This document shows, piece after piece, positions 1 through 8,444 of a DNA stretch of 64,000 nt (within the stretch, counting starts at the first letter, position 1; each line of letters starts with the position of its first letter). Made by a program: the position numbers and the translations under genes. Under the pieces are notes generated by a model. That model had not been told where the DNA came from, did not search any database, and saw only the letters and a list, made by a program, of their open reading frames with translations. Source of the stretch: Pseudomonas wayambapalatensis (lineage in GTDB: Bacteria; Pseudomonadota; Gammaproteobacteria; Pseudomonadales; Pseudomonadaceae); contig CP077096.1 of assembly GCA_014268975.2 (NCBI GenBank), forward strand, positions 3,571,501-3,635,500, given 5' to 3'.

Positions 1-1
1 C

Positions 2-91
2 AATTCCTTCCATCAACTGGAAGTGATCAACATCACCAATACCGAGCACTACACATGGCCAATCCAGACCGGCAAGCAACCGCTGATCTAG
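2..91 (+). CDS. tssF: TssF (ImpG/VasA) T6SS baseplate protein, C-terminal end only
   Basis: Only the last 29 codons and a TAG stop are inside the window; the gene starts upstream. The frame reads NSFHQLEVINITNTEHYTWP and ends ...QTGKQPLI, which fits a TssF tail. TssF forms the baseplate wedge with TssE, TssG and TssK. The stop lies 37 bases inside the next gene, tssG, and this long overlap supports translational coupling. The assignment rests mostly on position directly before tssG. Confidence 0.75.
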   Translation, partial: NSFHQLEVINITNTEHYTWPIQTGKQPLI

Positions 92-1071
92 CCGACACGT
101 TGCTCGCCGAGGCACACCAGTACAACTTCTTCCAGTTGCTGGAGCGCCTGCACGGCTTGCACGGTGATGATCTGGAACCGCGTTGGCCAGACAAAGCCAC
201 ACGTCTGCGCGTGCGGCTTGCCTGCGACCCGCGGCTGACCTTTCCTGTTTCGGACGTATACAAAGCCGAGCGCATGCCTGCGGCGCAAGACCGCTACCGC
301 GTCTGCACCACATTCATGGGCCTGCATGGTACGGACTCCCCCCTGCCGTCCTACTACCTGGAGCAGGTGGCGTATGAGCATGCGCAGGGTATCGGTGTGC
401 GCCCGGCCTTCTTCGACTTCTTCAATCATTACCTGCTCAGCCTGTTACACCGCATCTGGCGCAAGTACCGCTACTACATTCGTTTCCAGCCGGGTGCTAC
501 CGACGGCTTCTCGCAGTACATCTTCGCCCTGCTCGGGTTGAATGATAAACAGCTGCGCGGCGACACAGCACTGCCCTGGAGTCGGCTGCTCAGCTTCGCC
601 GGCGTCATCGCCAGCCGCAGCCGTGCGCCCGGCACTGTCGCCGGCATCATCGCCCACTGCTTCGACCTCAAGCAGGTGCAGATCCGCGAGTTCGAAACCC
701 GCTTGGTCCCCACCACGACCCAGCAACTGGTAAGCCTAGGCCGCAGCAATGGCCAGTTGGGCAGTTCGTTCATGGTCGGCAGCCGCACGCGAACCCGCAG
801 CAGCAAGTTCACCATCGTGATCAGTGAGCTCGACCAGAATCAGTTGCGCAACCTGTTGCCCAGCGGCATCAACTTCAATCGCCTGCGTGCACTGATCGAC
901 TTCCTGCTGCGCGACGGCCTGGCCTACGACCTGGAGCTGCGTCTCAAGCAGAACGCCCTATCGCCCTTTTGCCTGCACGCCAGCCAAGGCGCCTACCTGG
1001 GCTGGACCAGTTTCGTCGATGACCGCCACGGCCAGATCACCCCGGTTGTGCGGTTTCGGGGGCGCTCATGA
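55..1071 (+). CDS. tssG: TssG (ImpH/VasB), T6SS baseplate wedge subunit
   Basis: This 338-residue cytoplasmic protein has the usual TssG length. It carries family-typical stretches such as LLERLHGLHGDD near residue 30, the FMGLHGTDSPLPSYYLEQ segment near residues 88-105, and FFDFFNHYLLSLLHR near 120-135. TssG joins TssF, TssE and TssK in the baseplate on which the Hcp tube and sheath assemble. The ATG lies inside the end of tssF, and the TGA overlaps the ATG of the next gene in an ATGA junction, so tssF-tssG-fha are one operon. Confidence 0.93.
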   Translation: MANPDRQATADLADTLLAEAHQYNFFQLLERLHGLHGDDLEPRWPDKATRLRVRLACDPRLTFPVSDVYKAERMPAAQDRYRVCTTFMGLHGTDSPLPSYYLEQVAYEHAQGIGVRPAFFDFFNHYLLSLLHRIWRKYRYYIRFQPGATDGFSQYIFALLGLNDKQLRGDTALPWSRLLSFAGVIASRSRAPGTVAGIIAHCFDLKQVQIREFETRLVPTTTQQLVSLGRSNGQLGSSFMVGSRTRTRSSKFTIVISELDQNQLRNLLPSGINFNRLRALIDFLLRDGLAYDLELRLKQNALSPFCLHASQGAYLGWTSFVDDRHGQITPVVRFRGRS

Positions 1072-1625
1072 GCACCTTGACCTTGAGCATCACCAACCTT
1101 GAACAGTTGCAGCACGACGTCACGGCACGACATCAGTTCGATCGCATCGGTGGCACCATCGGCAGCGCAGGGGCTACCTGGCGGATCAATGATCGTGAGG
1201 GGAACGTTGCGCCGGTCCACTGCGAGATTCGCTGGATCGAAGGCAGCTTCTGTGTCATCGATCACTGCCAGCGCACTTACCTGAACGACAGTCTCGACTG
1301 CGTGGGGGCGCTCACCGCCCGACGCCTGCTCGAAGGTGACCAACTGCGCATCGGCGCTTACCGGCTGCAGATTCAGCTTTCACAAGCGGATGTGCGCTCG
1401 CTGGAAGACCTGTTCAGCCTTGACCAGAGAACCTTTGATCAATGGCTAATCGATATACCCGCCCAGACCTGGCAATCGGCTTGTGCCACCCGCGAGGCCG
1501 TCGTTGAAATCTGCTCGGTCTTCGAACCTGGGGTTGGCAGCGATCCCTTGGCGGCGCTGGATACTGAGACAGGACCTGCGCAGCAGCCCCCCCTGGAAAG
1601 CCTGATTGCAGGAGAACGCCCATGA
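1068..1625 (+). CDS. T6SS-associated FHA-domain protein (TagH-like)
   Basis: This 185-residue protein has a degenerate forkhead-associated domain in its first 110 residues: GGTIGSAG near 27-34, a retained His in APVHCEIRW near 48-56, and TYLND near 67-71 ahead of the LLEGDQLRIGAYRLQI strand. The canonical Ser of the S-x-x-H phosphothreonine pocket is replaced, so phosphopeptide binding is uncertain. FHA proteins act in post-translational activation or scaffolding of several T6SSs. The C-terminal 70 residues are unrecognised and Pro/Ala-rich at the end. It overlaps both neighbours by ATGA junctions. Confidence 0.75.
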   Translation: MSTLTLSITNLEQLQHDVTARHQFDRIGGTIGSAGATWRINDREGNVAPVHCEIRWIEGSFCVIDHCQRTYLNDSLDCVGALTARRLLEGDQLRIGAYRLQIQLSQADVRSLEDLFSLDQRTFDQWLIDIPAQTWQSACATREAVVEICSVFEPGVGSDPLAALDTETGPAQQPPLESLIAGERP

Positions 1626-2416
1626 TCCGTTACCCATTCGCAGCCGCTCTGCTGACGGCGCTGTTCGGGCTCTGCGGCTGCACTTCTCTGAGCAAGATCG
1701 GCCAGATCATCGTGGACCCCTCGGTGCCCGTCGGACCGCCCAAGGAACACCCGACCCAAGTCGCGTTCAGCATCAACGCCAGCCCGACGCTCAACGGCAA
1801 CGCTCACAGCGTCGAAGTATCCGTCGAGCAGCCTGGCGCCCTGGAAGCGAGCCCCTACGCCGTCAGTTTGAGCGCTGGTGACCCGTACGCCTTGACCGAG
1901 AAAGTCGGGACCTTGCTCGAACATCTCCAGCAACAGTTCCCCGCCATGTCGCCAGTCACGATGCCAGTGGACGAGGACGACGACCTGCTGCGATCGCCCA
2001 TGGAAGAAAGCACTCCTGGCAGCTACGACGACCCGGCCGTGGTCCTGACCTTACCCCACACCACCACCGTGGCCGCCGAGCCTGTCGCTACGCCCATGGC
2101 GATCAAGATCCTGCAACTGCGTGACGACTCGCTACTGCGCAACAGCGTTTACGAACTGCTGGACAAGGACCCGCCCAAGGCGTTGCGCAGCACCTACATC
2201 CGCGATGACGACTACCTGCTGCGACCGGGCCAGTTCAAGTTCATTCCCTTCGCGCCCATCGATCCCGAAACCCGCTTCATCGCGGTGATCGCCGACTACC
2301 GCAACCAGGAAAACGCCACCTGGAGTCAAGTGCTGCGCATTCCCCCTCGCGGCCACCAGATCATCCTGTCGGTGTTGCTCAACGACACGCAGGTCCAGCT
2401 CAAGGAGGAAGACTGA
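1622..2416 (+). CDS. tssJ: TssJ (VasD/SciN) outer-membrane lipoprotein of the T6SS membrane complex
   Basis: The protein is 264 residues. It begins with a short signal peptide and an LCGC lipobox, with the lipidated Cys at about residue 20. TssJ anchors the TssL-TssM trans-envelope complex to the outer membrane. It is longer than the usual 160-180 residues, with a mid-protein insertion rich in Asp/Glu (near residues 118-130). The recognisable core, MAIKILQLRDDSLL to the end, lies in the C-terminal half. A strong Shine-Dalgarno at the very end of the gene (2402-2408) serves a minicistron leading to tssK. Confidence 0.88.
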   Translation: MIRYPFAAALLTALFGLCGCTSLSKIGQIIVDPSVPVGPPKEHPTQVAFSINASPTLNGNAHSVEVSVEQPGALEASPYAVSLSAGDPYALTEKVGTLLEHLQQQFPAMSPVTMPVDEDDDLLRSPMEESTPGSYDDPAVVLTLPHTTTVAAEPVATPMAIKILQLRDDSLLRNSVYELLDKDPPKALRSTYIRDDDYLLRPGQFKFIPFAPIDPETRFIAVIADYRNQENATWSQVLRIPPRGHQIILSVLLNDTQVQLKEED

Positions 2417-2466
2417 TGCCACGCCAGACTACCTCACCTACTCACGCTGACACGGAGCGCTCATGA
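2416..2466 (+). CDS. 16-codon minicistron bridging tssJ and tssK
   Basis: A tiny reading frame starts with an ATG overlapping the tssJ stop (TGATG). It is preceded by a near-perfect Shine-Dalgarno (AAGGAGG) eight bases upstream, and ends with a TGA overlapping the tssK ATG (ATGA). The encoded peptide (16 residues, MPRQTTSPTHADTERS) resembles nothing I know. The architecture suggests that its translation delivers ribosomes to the tssK start. The peptide itself may have no function; this is inference from the overlaps only. Confidence 0.45.
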   Translation: MPRQTTSPTHADTERS

Positions 2467-3800
2467 GTTCACGCAACCCCGTACTGTGGCCCGAAGGCCT
2501 GTTCGTCAAACCGCAGCATTTTCAACAGGCGGCCCGGGCCAGCGAAGCAGCCCTGCACCAACGCCTGGGCAGCCTCAATGCGGCGTTCTATGGTTTCAGC
2601 GAACTGCAGTTGAACGACGAGTACCTGAGCCTGGGCAAGATCGCTATCACCCGTGCGCGGGGCATCATGCCGGACGGCACAGTGTTCGACATACCCGCCG
2701 ACCTGCCGCCCCCGCCACCATTGGAAATCGAGGACGACGGGGCGAAAGACAGCGAGATCTACCTGTGCCTGCCACTGCGCACCGAAGGTGGCCGAGAGGT
2801 GAGCTGGCCCGACAATCCCGCCAATTTCCGATACTGCGCTCAAGCCGAGGAAATCAAGGACACCCACAGCGCAGACGGTGACCTGGTACAGGTCGACCTG
2901 GCAGTACCCAACTTGCAACTCAAGCGCAAAGCCGACGACAGCAGCGCCTATACCCGCTTGGCCGTGACCCGGATTCTTGAGCGGCGCCCCGATGGCAGCC
3001 TGCAACTGGACGAAGGGTTCTACCCCACCAGCGTTTCGGTACGCGCCATACCGGCACTGCAGCGCTTTCTGGAAGAGATCACCAATACGCTGCGCGAACG
3101 CGCACGCAACCTGGCCGCCCGCATCGGCGCTTCTGGGCAGTCGGGCATCGCCGACATCCGCGACTTCAACCTGCTGCAGGCGATGAACCGCTGGTGGCCG
3201 TGCTTCCAGCACCTGACCAGGCAAGGCCAGACCCACCCCGAGCAGCTGTATCTGCACATGAGCCAGGCCTGTGGCGAGTTCGTCACCTTCACCGACGAAA
3301 CCCGGCTACCACAGGACTACCCCGCCTATCACCACACCGCATTGCGCACCTCGTTCAAGCCGCTGGAGGACACACTGCGCCGGGCACTGAGCACTGTGCT
3401 GCAACCCCGCGCCGTCTCGCTGCCATTGCAAACGTTGGAGTACGGCGTGATGACGACCACCCTGGAAGACCGTCGCCTGATCGACCAAGCCGACTTCATC
3501 CTGGCGGTACGTGCCAATCTGCCACCGCACACGTTGCGCCAGATGTTCGTGCAGAAGGCAAAAGTCGTCTCGCTGGAATCGTTGAATGAAGCGGTGCCGC
3601 TGCAACTGCCAGGTATTCCATTGGTGCCGCTGCCCGTGGCGCCTAGGGACTTGCCATTCCACGCAGGTTTCACCTACTTCGAACTGGACCGTCGAGGCCC
3701 AGCCTGGGCTGGCATGAAGACGTCCAGTGGCTTCGGCATTCATGTCGCAGGCGAGTTCCCAGGGCTTGAAATTCAGTTCTGGGCAATCAGGAGTGAATGA
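2463..3800 (+). CDS. tssK: TssK (ImpJ/VasE) T6SS baseplate adaptor
   Basis: The 445-residue protein has the TssK family length. It opens with the characteristic N-terminus NPVLWPEGLFVKPQHFQQ, then LGSLNAAFYGFSEL and the ARGIMPDGTVFDIP strand. TssK connects the baseplate to the TssL/TssM membrane complex as a trimer with a receptor-binding-protein-like fold. A GGAGCG sequence lies before the ATG. The stop is one base short of the tssL start, so tssK and tssL are cotranslated. Confidence 0.95.
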   Translation: MSSRNPVLWPEGLFVKPQHFQQAARASEAALHQRLGSLNAAFYGFSELQLNDEYLSLGKIAITRARGIMPDGTVFDIPADLPPPPPLEIEDDGAKDSEIYLCLPLRTEGGREVSWPDNPANFRYCAQAEEIKDTHSADGDLVQVDLAVPNLQLKRKADDSSAYTRLAVTRILERRPDGSLQLDEGFYPTSVSVRAIPALQRFLEEITNTLRERARNLAARIGASGQSGIADIRDFNLLQAMNRWWPCFQHLTRQGQTHPEQLYLHMSQACGEFVTFTDETRLPQDYPAYHHTALRTSFKPLEDTLRRALSTVLQPRAVSLPLQTLEYGVMTTTLEDRRLIDQADFILAVRANLPPHTLRQMFVQKAKVVSLESLNEAVPLQLPGIPLVPLPVAPRDLPFHAGFTYFELDRRGPAWAGMKTSSGFGIHVAGEFPGLEIQFWAIRSE

Positions 3801-3801
3801 G

Positions 3802-4650
3802 ATGAGAGATGGTGTTCACGACAGCCAGGATGGCAACAGGGGCCTCTTCGACGCGTTAGCCAACGCAGGTAGGGACGCCAAAAGATCCTCCGACAACATC
3901 GCGACGAATGCGCAGGCACAACCTGCTTTTCAAGGTTACTTCGCCGACCCAGACTTCCAACTGCGGGGCGGCTATGCCAATCCCATGCTGGATGCCGCCG
4001 CCCCCCTGTTCGGCCTGGTGATGCGCCTGCGCACACTGGATTCATTGCCCAACATCAAGGATGTGCATCAACAGGTGCGCAACCAGATCGACAACATCCG
4101 GGAAGAGATGCGCCAGCACGGTTACGAGCATCCTCAGTTGCTCGCCTACTCGTACGGGCTGTGCCTCTATATCGACGAAGCGGTCATGGACAGGCCCTGG
4201 GGTAAGACCAGTTGCTGGAGCCAAGAGCCGCTGCTCAGCATCTTTCATGACGAAACCTGGGGTGGAGAAAAACTCTTCACGGTGCTCGCGCGCCTGATGC
4301 AAGAACCCAAGCGTTATCAAGCCGTACTGGAGTTCATGTACTTCGCGCTGTGCCTGGGCCTGAAGGGCAAGTACGCCATCGCACCGAAAGGCGATGAGTC
4401 CTTGAACGCTTTGATCCACAAGCTCCACGGGATCATCCGTGAACTACGTGGACCAACACCGGTACATGTCTGCGATCCCTACACCAACGTGGCTCCACGC
4501 AACTTCCGCATGAACCGGCAATGGCCATGGTGGAGCCCACTGGCAATGTCCGCCGCGGCCATGGCTGCGGCCTACAGCACCTACAGCTACCGCCTGCACC
4601 TCATTACCACAGAGGTGCTGGCATCGCTCAACGGCATTTTGCAGCAGTAA
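3802..4650 (+). CDS. tssL: TssL (DotU/VasF) T6SS inner-membrane protein, short form
   Basis: I chose the ATG just after the tssK stop, giving 282 residues; a GTG nine bases earlier overlapping that stop is possible. The IcmH/DotU domain spans about residues 40-215, with NPMLDAAAPLFGLVMRLR near 52-69 and the LCLYIDEAVMDRPWG motif near 116-130. One C-terminal membrane helix follows (near 238-255). No peptidoglycan-binding OmpA extension is present. It pairs with TssJ; tssM is not in this window. Confidence 0.93.
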   Translation: MRDGVHDSQDGNRGLFDALANAGRDAKRSSDNIATNAQAQPAFQGYFADPDFQLRGGYANPMLDAAAPLFGLVMRLRTLDSLPNIKDVHQQVRNQIDNIREEMRQHGYEHPQLLAYSYGLCLYIDEAVMDRPWGKTSCWSQEPLLSIFHDETWGGEKLFTVLARLMQEPKRYQAVLEFMYFALCLGLKGKYAIAPKGDESLNALIHKLHGIIRELRGPTPVHVCDPYTNVAPRNFRMNRQWPWWSPLAMSAAAMAAAYSTYSYRLHLITTEVLASLNGILQQ

Positions 4651-4783
4651 CCCGCCGACATCCGGCGTAACGGAACTCAACGAATTGACGAGGCAATGGC
4701 TTCGTTGACAAGCCCATCGTTTCCGATGGCCACGCCACCGTGTGTGCGCGTGCTCAATCCACATGGACGCAGGAGAAACTGCC

Positions 4784-5299
4784 ATGCCAACACCCGCTTA
4801 CATCAAGATCGAAGGCCAGACCCAAGGCAACATTACTGCGGGCGCCTTCACCTCCGACTCGGTGGGCAATGTCTTCGTCGAAGGTCACGAAGACGAGATT
4901 CTGGTACAGGAAATCAAGCACCAAGTGACCGTACCTACGGATCCGCAAAGCGGTCAGCCCGCCGGACAACGGGTACACAAACCGTTCATCTTCACCAGTT
5001 CGCTGAACAAGGCCACGCCGTTGATGTATCAAGCCTTGGCCAGCGGTGAAATGCTGCCCACCGTCGAAGTCAACTGGTATCGCACCTCGGTAGAGGGCAA
5101 GCAGGAGCACTTCTTCACGACCAAGATGGAGGATGCAACCATCGTTGATATCAATACGGTGCTGCCTCACGCACAAGACAAGGATAACGCTGATTTCACC
5201 CAGCTTATCGAGGTCTCGCTGTCATACCGCAAGATCTCTTGGACCCACGTGACTGCGGGCACCGAGGGTTCCGACGACTGGCGCAAACCGATCGCCTGA
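4784..5299 (+). CDS. hcp: Hcp (TssD), T6SS tube protein
   Basis: The 171-residue protein starts MPTPAYIKIEGQTQGNITAG, the classic Hcp opening, and contains VEGHEDEILVQEIKHQV and HKPFIFTSSLNKATP. Hcp forms stacked hexameric rings that carry effectors. The start follows an AGGAG at 4771-4775. The 133-bp gap after tssL, and a large hairpin after the stop, suggest separate high-level expression of hcp, as is usual for this abundant secreted protein. Confidence 0.96.
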   Translation: MPTPAYIKIEGQTQGNITAGAFTSDSVGNVFVEGHEDEILVQEIKHQVTVPTDPQSGQPAGQRVHKPFIFTSSLNKATPLMYQALASGEMLPTVEVNWYRTSVEGKQEHFFTTKMEDATIVDINTVLPHAQDKDNADFTQLIEVSLSYRKISWTHVTAGTEGSDDWRKPIA

Positions 5300-5306
5300 T
5301 CTAACA

Positions 5307-5342
5307 GAAATGCCCCGGCAGCCATCGCTGCCTGGGCATTTC
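5307..5342 (+). terminator. Long hairpin between hcp and vgrG
   Basis: Arms 5307-5321 and 5328-5342 pair over 15 positions with one mismatch around a 6-base loop. No T-tract follows, so it may be an attenuator or an RNA-stabilising 3' end for hcp rather than a full terminator. The same hairpin recurs at 12482-12515 together with the start of vgrG, so it was part of the duplicated segment. Confidence 0.6.
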
Positions 5343-5371
5343 GTATCTCAGACGGCGGACAAGGATTGCTT

Positions 5372-7558
5372 ATGCCTAGCCAATCTGACTTGCGTTACAG
5401 CTTTCTGCCACTTGCTGGCAAAGCAGAATTCGAAGTGGTTTCGTTCACACTCAAGGAGGGCATCAGCCAGCCGTTCACGCTCGAACTTCAGCTGATCAGC
5501 CACGAAAACGACATCGACTTCGGTCAGTTGCTCGACAAGCCGGTGTTGTTCACCATCTGGGAAGGTGAACGCCCTGTGCGCTACGTGCACGGCCTGGTCA
5601 GCCGTTTCAGCCAGGCTGAAAGCGGCTTCTACCGCACTTACTATCACGCGCTGGTCGAGCCGCAACTGGCCCGCGCCGACTTGCGTTCGAACTGGCGTAT
5701 CTTCCAAAAGAAGACTGTGCCGCAAATTCTTGAACTGATGCTCAAGCGTCAGGGCATCGACCAATACGAACTGCGTGCCAGCATGGACCACCAGGTCCGC
5801 GAGTTCTGCGTCCAGGCCGGCGAGACGGACCTGGCGTTCATCGCCCGCCTTGCTGCTGAAGAAGGCTTCGTCTATCGCTTCGCCCACAGTGAGAAGCTGC
5901 ACAACCTGATCATCACTGATCGGCTGCAATCGCTGGGGTTGATCAGCCATGGCGCCATCAAGCCCGAGGATGAAGACGAGGGCTTCTTTGATAACGACGA
6001 GCCTGTAGCCCCTGACAGCGTGCTGTACCAAGCCAGCAGCGGTGGCGACCAGCCTGTTCCCTGCTTGCGCCGCTTGAGCTACAGCGAGCAGGTGCGCACC
6101 GCACGCCAGGTTCAGCGCGACTACACCTTCACCAACCCGGCTTACCGCCAGGAACACAGGGCCTCCGGCCCCTTCCTGGAGCATCAGTCCAACGAGTACG
6201 AATATTTCGATTACCCAGGCCGCTACAAGCGCGATGTCGTAGGTAAACCGTTCACCGAAAACCGCATCACGGCACTGCGTCATGATGTACGACTGGCGCA
6301 AGTCGAAGGTGATGACGTACGCCTGCAACCGGGTTTGAGCTTCACGCTGACGGGTCATCCGCGTGATGACCTCAATACCCATTGGCGGGTGAAGGCGGTT
6401 ACCCACAAAGGTAGCCAGTTCACCAGCCTGCAGGAAGAAGCCACAGGGATCGACCAGAGCACGCGTTATGAGCAGACCGCCGTGCTGGTCCCCGGTCGGA
6501 CCGAATGGCGACCTTCTCCGCTGGCAAAACCGCGCATCGACGGCCCGCACATGGCCACTGTGGTCGGACCTAAGGGCGAAGAGATCTATTGCGATGAGTG
6601 GGGCCGGGTCAAGGTCAGTTTCCCTTGGGACCGCGAGAGCGAGAATAACGAGTTCAGCTCCTGCTGGGTGCGGGTATCGCAAGGCTGGGCCGGTGGCAGC
6701 TGGGGCTCGATGGCCATTCCGCGCATCGGCCAGGATGTGATCATCCAGTATGTCAACGGTGACCCCGACCAACCGATGATCACTGGCCGCACCTACTGCG
6801 GCGATCAACTGCCGCCCTACGACCTGCCCGAACACAAGACCCGCATGACCATCAAGAGCCAGACCCACAAAGGGGATGGTTTCAACGAGCTGCGCTTCGA
6901 GGATGAACTGGGGCGGCAGGAGGTGTTCATTCATGCCGAGCGGGATCAGAACAATGTGGTCAAGCATGATGAAACCACACAGATTGGAAATGATCGGTCT
7001 GAGCGTGTAGCGCGGGATGAGCAGATCAGTATTGGTCATGACCGACACGAGGAAGTGGGTAACGACCAAGGTCTGAAAATTGGGAGAGACCATCATCGTG
7101 AAACAGGTCGGGATGACCTGCTTCAAATTGGCCGCCATCGCATGATCACCACAGCAGAAGATCGTACGGAGCAGGTGGGTAACAACAGATATGACAAAAC
7201 CACAGCGAATCACTCGATAGAGATTGGCGGCCATCTGGAGCAACACGTGGTCGGAAATGTCGAGCTACGGGCAGGACAAGCGATTCGCCAAGAAACGCAA
7301 GTCATAGAGCTCCAAGTGTCACAAAGCCTAACCATCAAGGCGCCGGGAGCAACGCTAACGCTTGACGGCAGCGGCATCACACTTGACGCCATTGCAATCA
7401 AAATCAAAGGCCCTGTAGCACAAAGTCCAACAGGAAGTACGCATAACCTAGCCATCAGTTCCACTCCAACGCCTGCGGAAGCCATCTGCATCAGCTGTTT
7501 GCTGAAAGCCATCGCAGAAGGTCGCAATGTCATTCGTATGGAGGGGGATCACGAATGA
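5372..7558 (+). CDS. vgrG: VgrG (TssI) spike protein
   Basis: This is a 728-residue VgrG. The gp27-like part occupies about residues 1-370 and starts LRYSFLPLAGKAEFEVVSF. The gp5 OB-fold is near 390-470, with the hallmark GPKGEEIYCDEWGRVKVSFP and GWAGGSWGSMAIPRIGQDV. A long repetitive beta-helix needle follows, rich in NDRSERV/GRDHHRE-type repeats. The last ~60 residues are a short Ser/Thr/Cys-containing tail without an obvious enzymatic domain. The ATG follows AAGGA. The stop overlaps the DUF4123 gene (ATGA), indicating that this VgrG carries the effector encoded downstream. Confidence 0.96.
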   Translation: MPSQSDLRYSFLPLAGKAEFEVVSFTLKEGISQPFTLELQLISHENDIDFGQLLDKPVLFTIWEGERPVRYVHGLVSRFSQAESGFYRTYYHALVEPQLARADLRSNWRIFQKKTVPQILELMLKRQGIDQYELRASMDHQVREFCVQAGETDLAFIARLAAEEGFVYRFAHSEKLHNLIITDRLQSLGLISHGAIKPEDEDEGFFDNDEPVAPDSVLYQASSGGDQPVPCLRRLSYSEQVRTARQVQRDYTFTNPAYRQEHRASGPFLEHQSNEYEYFDYPGRYKRDVVGKPFTENRITALRHDVRLAQVEGDDVRLQPGLSFTLTGHPRDDLNTHWRVKAVTHKGSQFTSLQEEATGIDQSTRYEQTAVLVPGRTEWRPSPLAKPRIDGPHMATVVGPKGEEIYCDEWGRVKVSFPWDRESENNEFSSCWVRVSQGWAGGSWGSMAIPRIGQDVIIQYVNGDPDQPMITGRTYCGDQLPPYDLPEHKTRMTIKSQTHKGDGFNELRFEDELGRQEVFIHAERDQNNVVKHDETTQIGNDRSERVARDEQISIGHDRHEEVGNDQGLKIGRDHHRETGRDDLLQIGRHRMITTAEDRTEQVGNNRYDKTTANHSIEIGGHLEQHVVGNVELRAGQAIRQETQVIELQVSQSLTIKAPGATLTLDGSGITLDAIAIKIKGPVAQSPTGSTHNLAISSTPTPAEAICISCLLKAIAEGRNVIRMEGDHE

Positions 7559-8436
7559 AAGACCTCTTCGTCGAAAAACTACTCCGTCCTCTACGACAAG
7601 CAGAAGGCTATCGACTTTCCGCTGTTCTTGAACTTTCCCAGCTAAGCACTGAACAGTTGGAAAGCCTCGCACAGCGGGAGCACGGAATATTGTGTCCGCT
7701 GATGCAACAGGATGAGCTCAGCAACCTGCGCCCGTTCGGCACCGGTCTATATGCAGCCAACACCGACGCCAACTTACAGAACCAATCCGACCTCTTCTGG
7801 CAGTTGAGCGAGTTCGCAGCCGATGCCATCTGCGGCTGGATCATCAGCTCGTTGCCTACTGCTGCGTTAGCCACTCACCTGGCGCAAGCCAACACAGTTC
7901 TGGCACCTGACGGCCAACGCTACTTACTGCGCTATCACACCGAACAATGCCTGCGGGTGCTGCATGCCCGAAAGGATCTGCCCAAAATCGTCGAATGGTT
8001 CGCTCCCATCCATAGTTGGTGGGTGCCTTATCCAGATGCCAATGAAGAAACCTGGTGCTGTTTGATGGGTGGCGACAGATCTGCAACCGAAGAGCTCAAC
8101 GACCTAACACTAGACCCTGCGTGCTGGGAGGCGCTGGCAGGAGACCCACTTGAACATCGACTCGCCGATCAATTGAAAAGCTCACTGGCCGCGAGTGGGC
8201 AAGCTAAACAATGCCACAGCGTGCGCCTGGGTCGGGTACGCAAGTACCTCGCTGCCGCGCGAGAAGCAGGATTCATCGAGCAACAAGACCTGATCACCTA
8301 TGTCACCTATTCAGCGCTGCTCGGCGACAGATTGACACTCGATCCCATTTGGCAGGCCGCTATGAAGGAATCACTCGAGCAACGACAGCCATTTGCTCAC
8401 CGCCTTCAAACACATCTGCACCGCTTACTTCACTAG
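7555..8436 (+). CDS. DUF4123 effector-loading adaptor (Tap/TEC-like chaperone)
   Basis: The 293-residue cytoplasmic protein has DUF4123 hallmarks near residues 100-150: a helical LATHLAQANTVLAPDGQRYL segment, then LLRYHTEQCLRVLH, then SWWVPYPDANEETWCCLMGG. DUF4123 proteins bind an effector and its cognate VgrG and are not themselves secreted. It overlaps vgrG by four bases and is followed nine bases after its stop by the effector gene, which is the expected vgrG-adaptor-effector order. Confidence 0.88.
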   Translation: MKDLFVEKLLRPLRQAEGYRLSAVLELSQLSTEQLESLAQREHGILCPLMQQDELSNLRPFGTGLYAANTDANLQNQSDLFWQLSEFAADAICGWIISSLPTAALATHLAQANTVLAPDGQRYLLRYHTEQCLRVLHARKDLPKIVEWFAPIHSWWVPYPDANEETWCCLMGGDRSATEELNDLTLDPACWEALAGDPLEHRLADQLKSSLAASGQAKQCHSVRLGRVRKYLAAAREAGFIEQQDLITYVTYSALLGDRLTLDPIWQAAMKESLEQRQPFAHRLQTHLHRLLH

Positions 8437-8444
8437 GACCTCTC

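Noticed and set aside
4705..4733. TTGACA as a possible hcp promoter
   Set aside because: The -35 is perfect, but no acceptable -10 lies 16-18 bases downstream.
5348..7246. A 632-codon open frame on the minus strand across vgrG
   Set aside because: It is fully antisense to an unmistakable VgrG and its translation resembles no protein; GC-rich third-position bias explains it.
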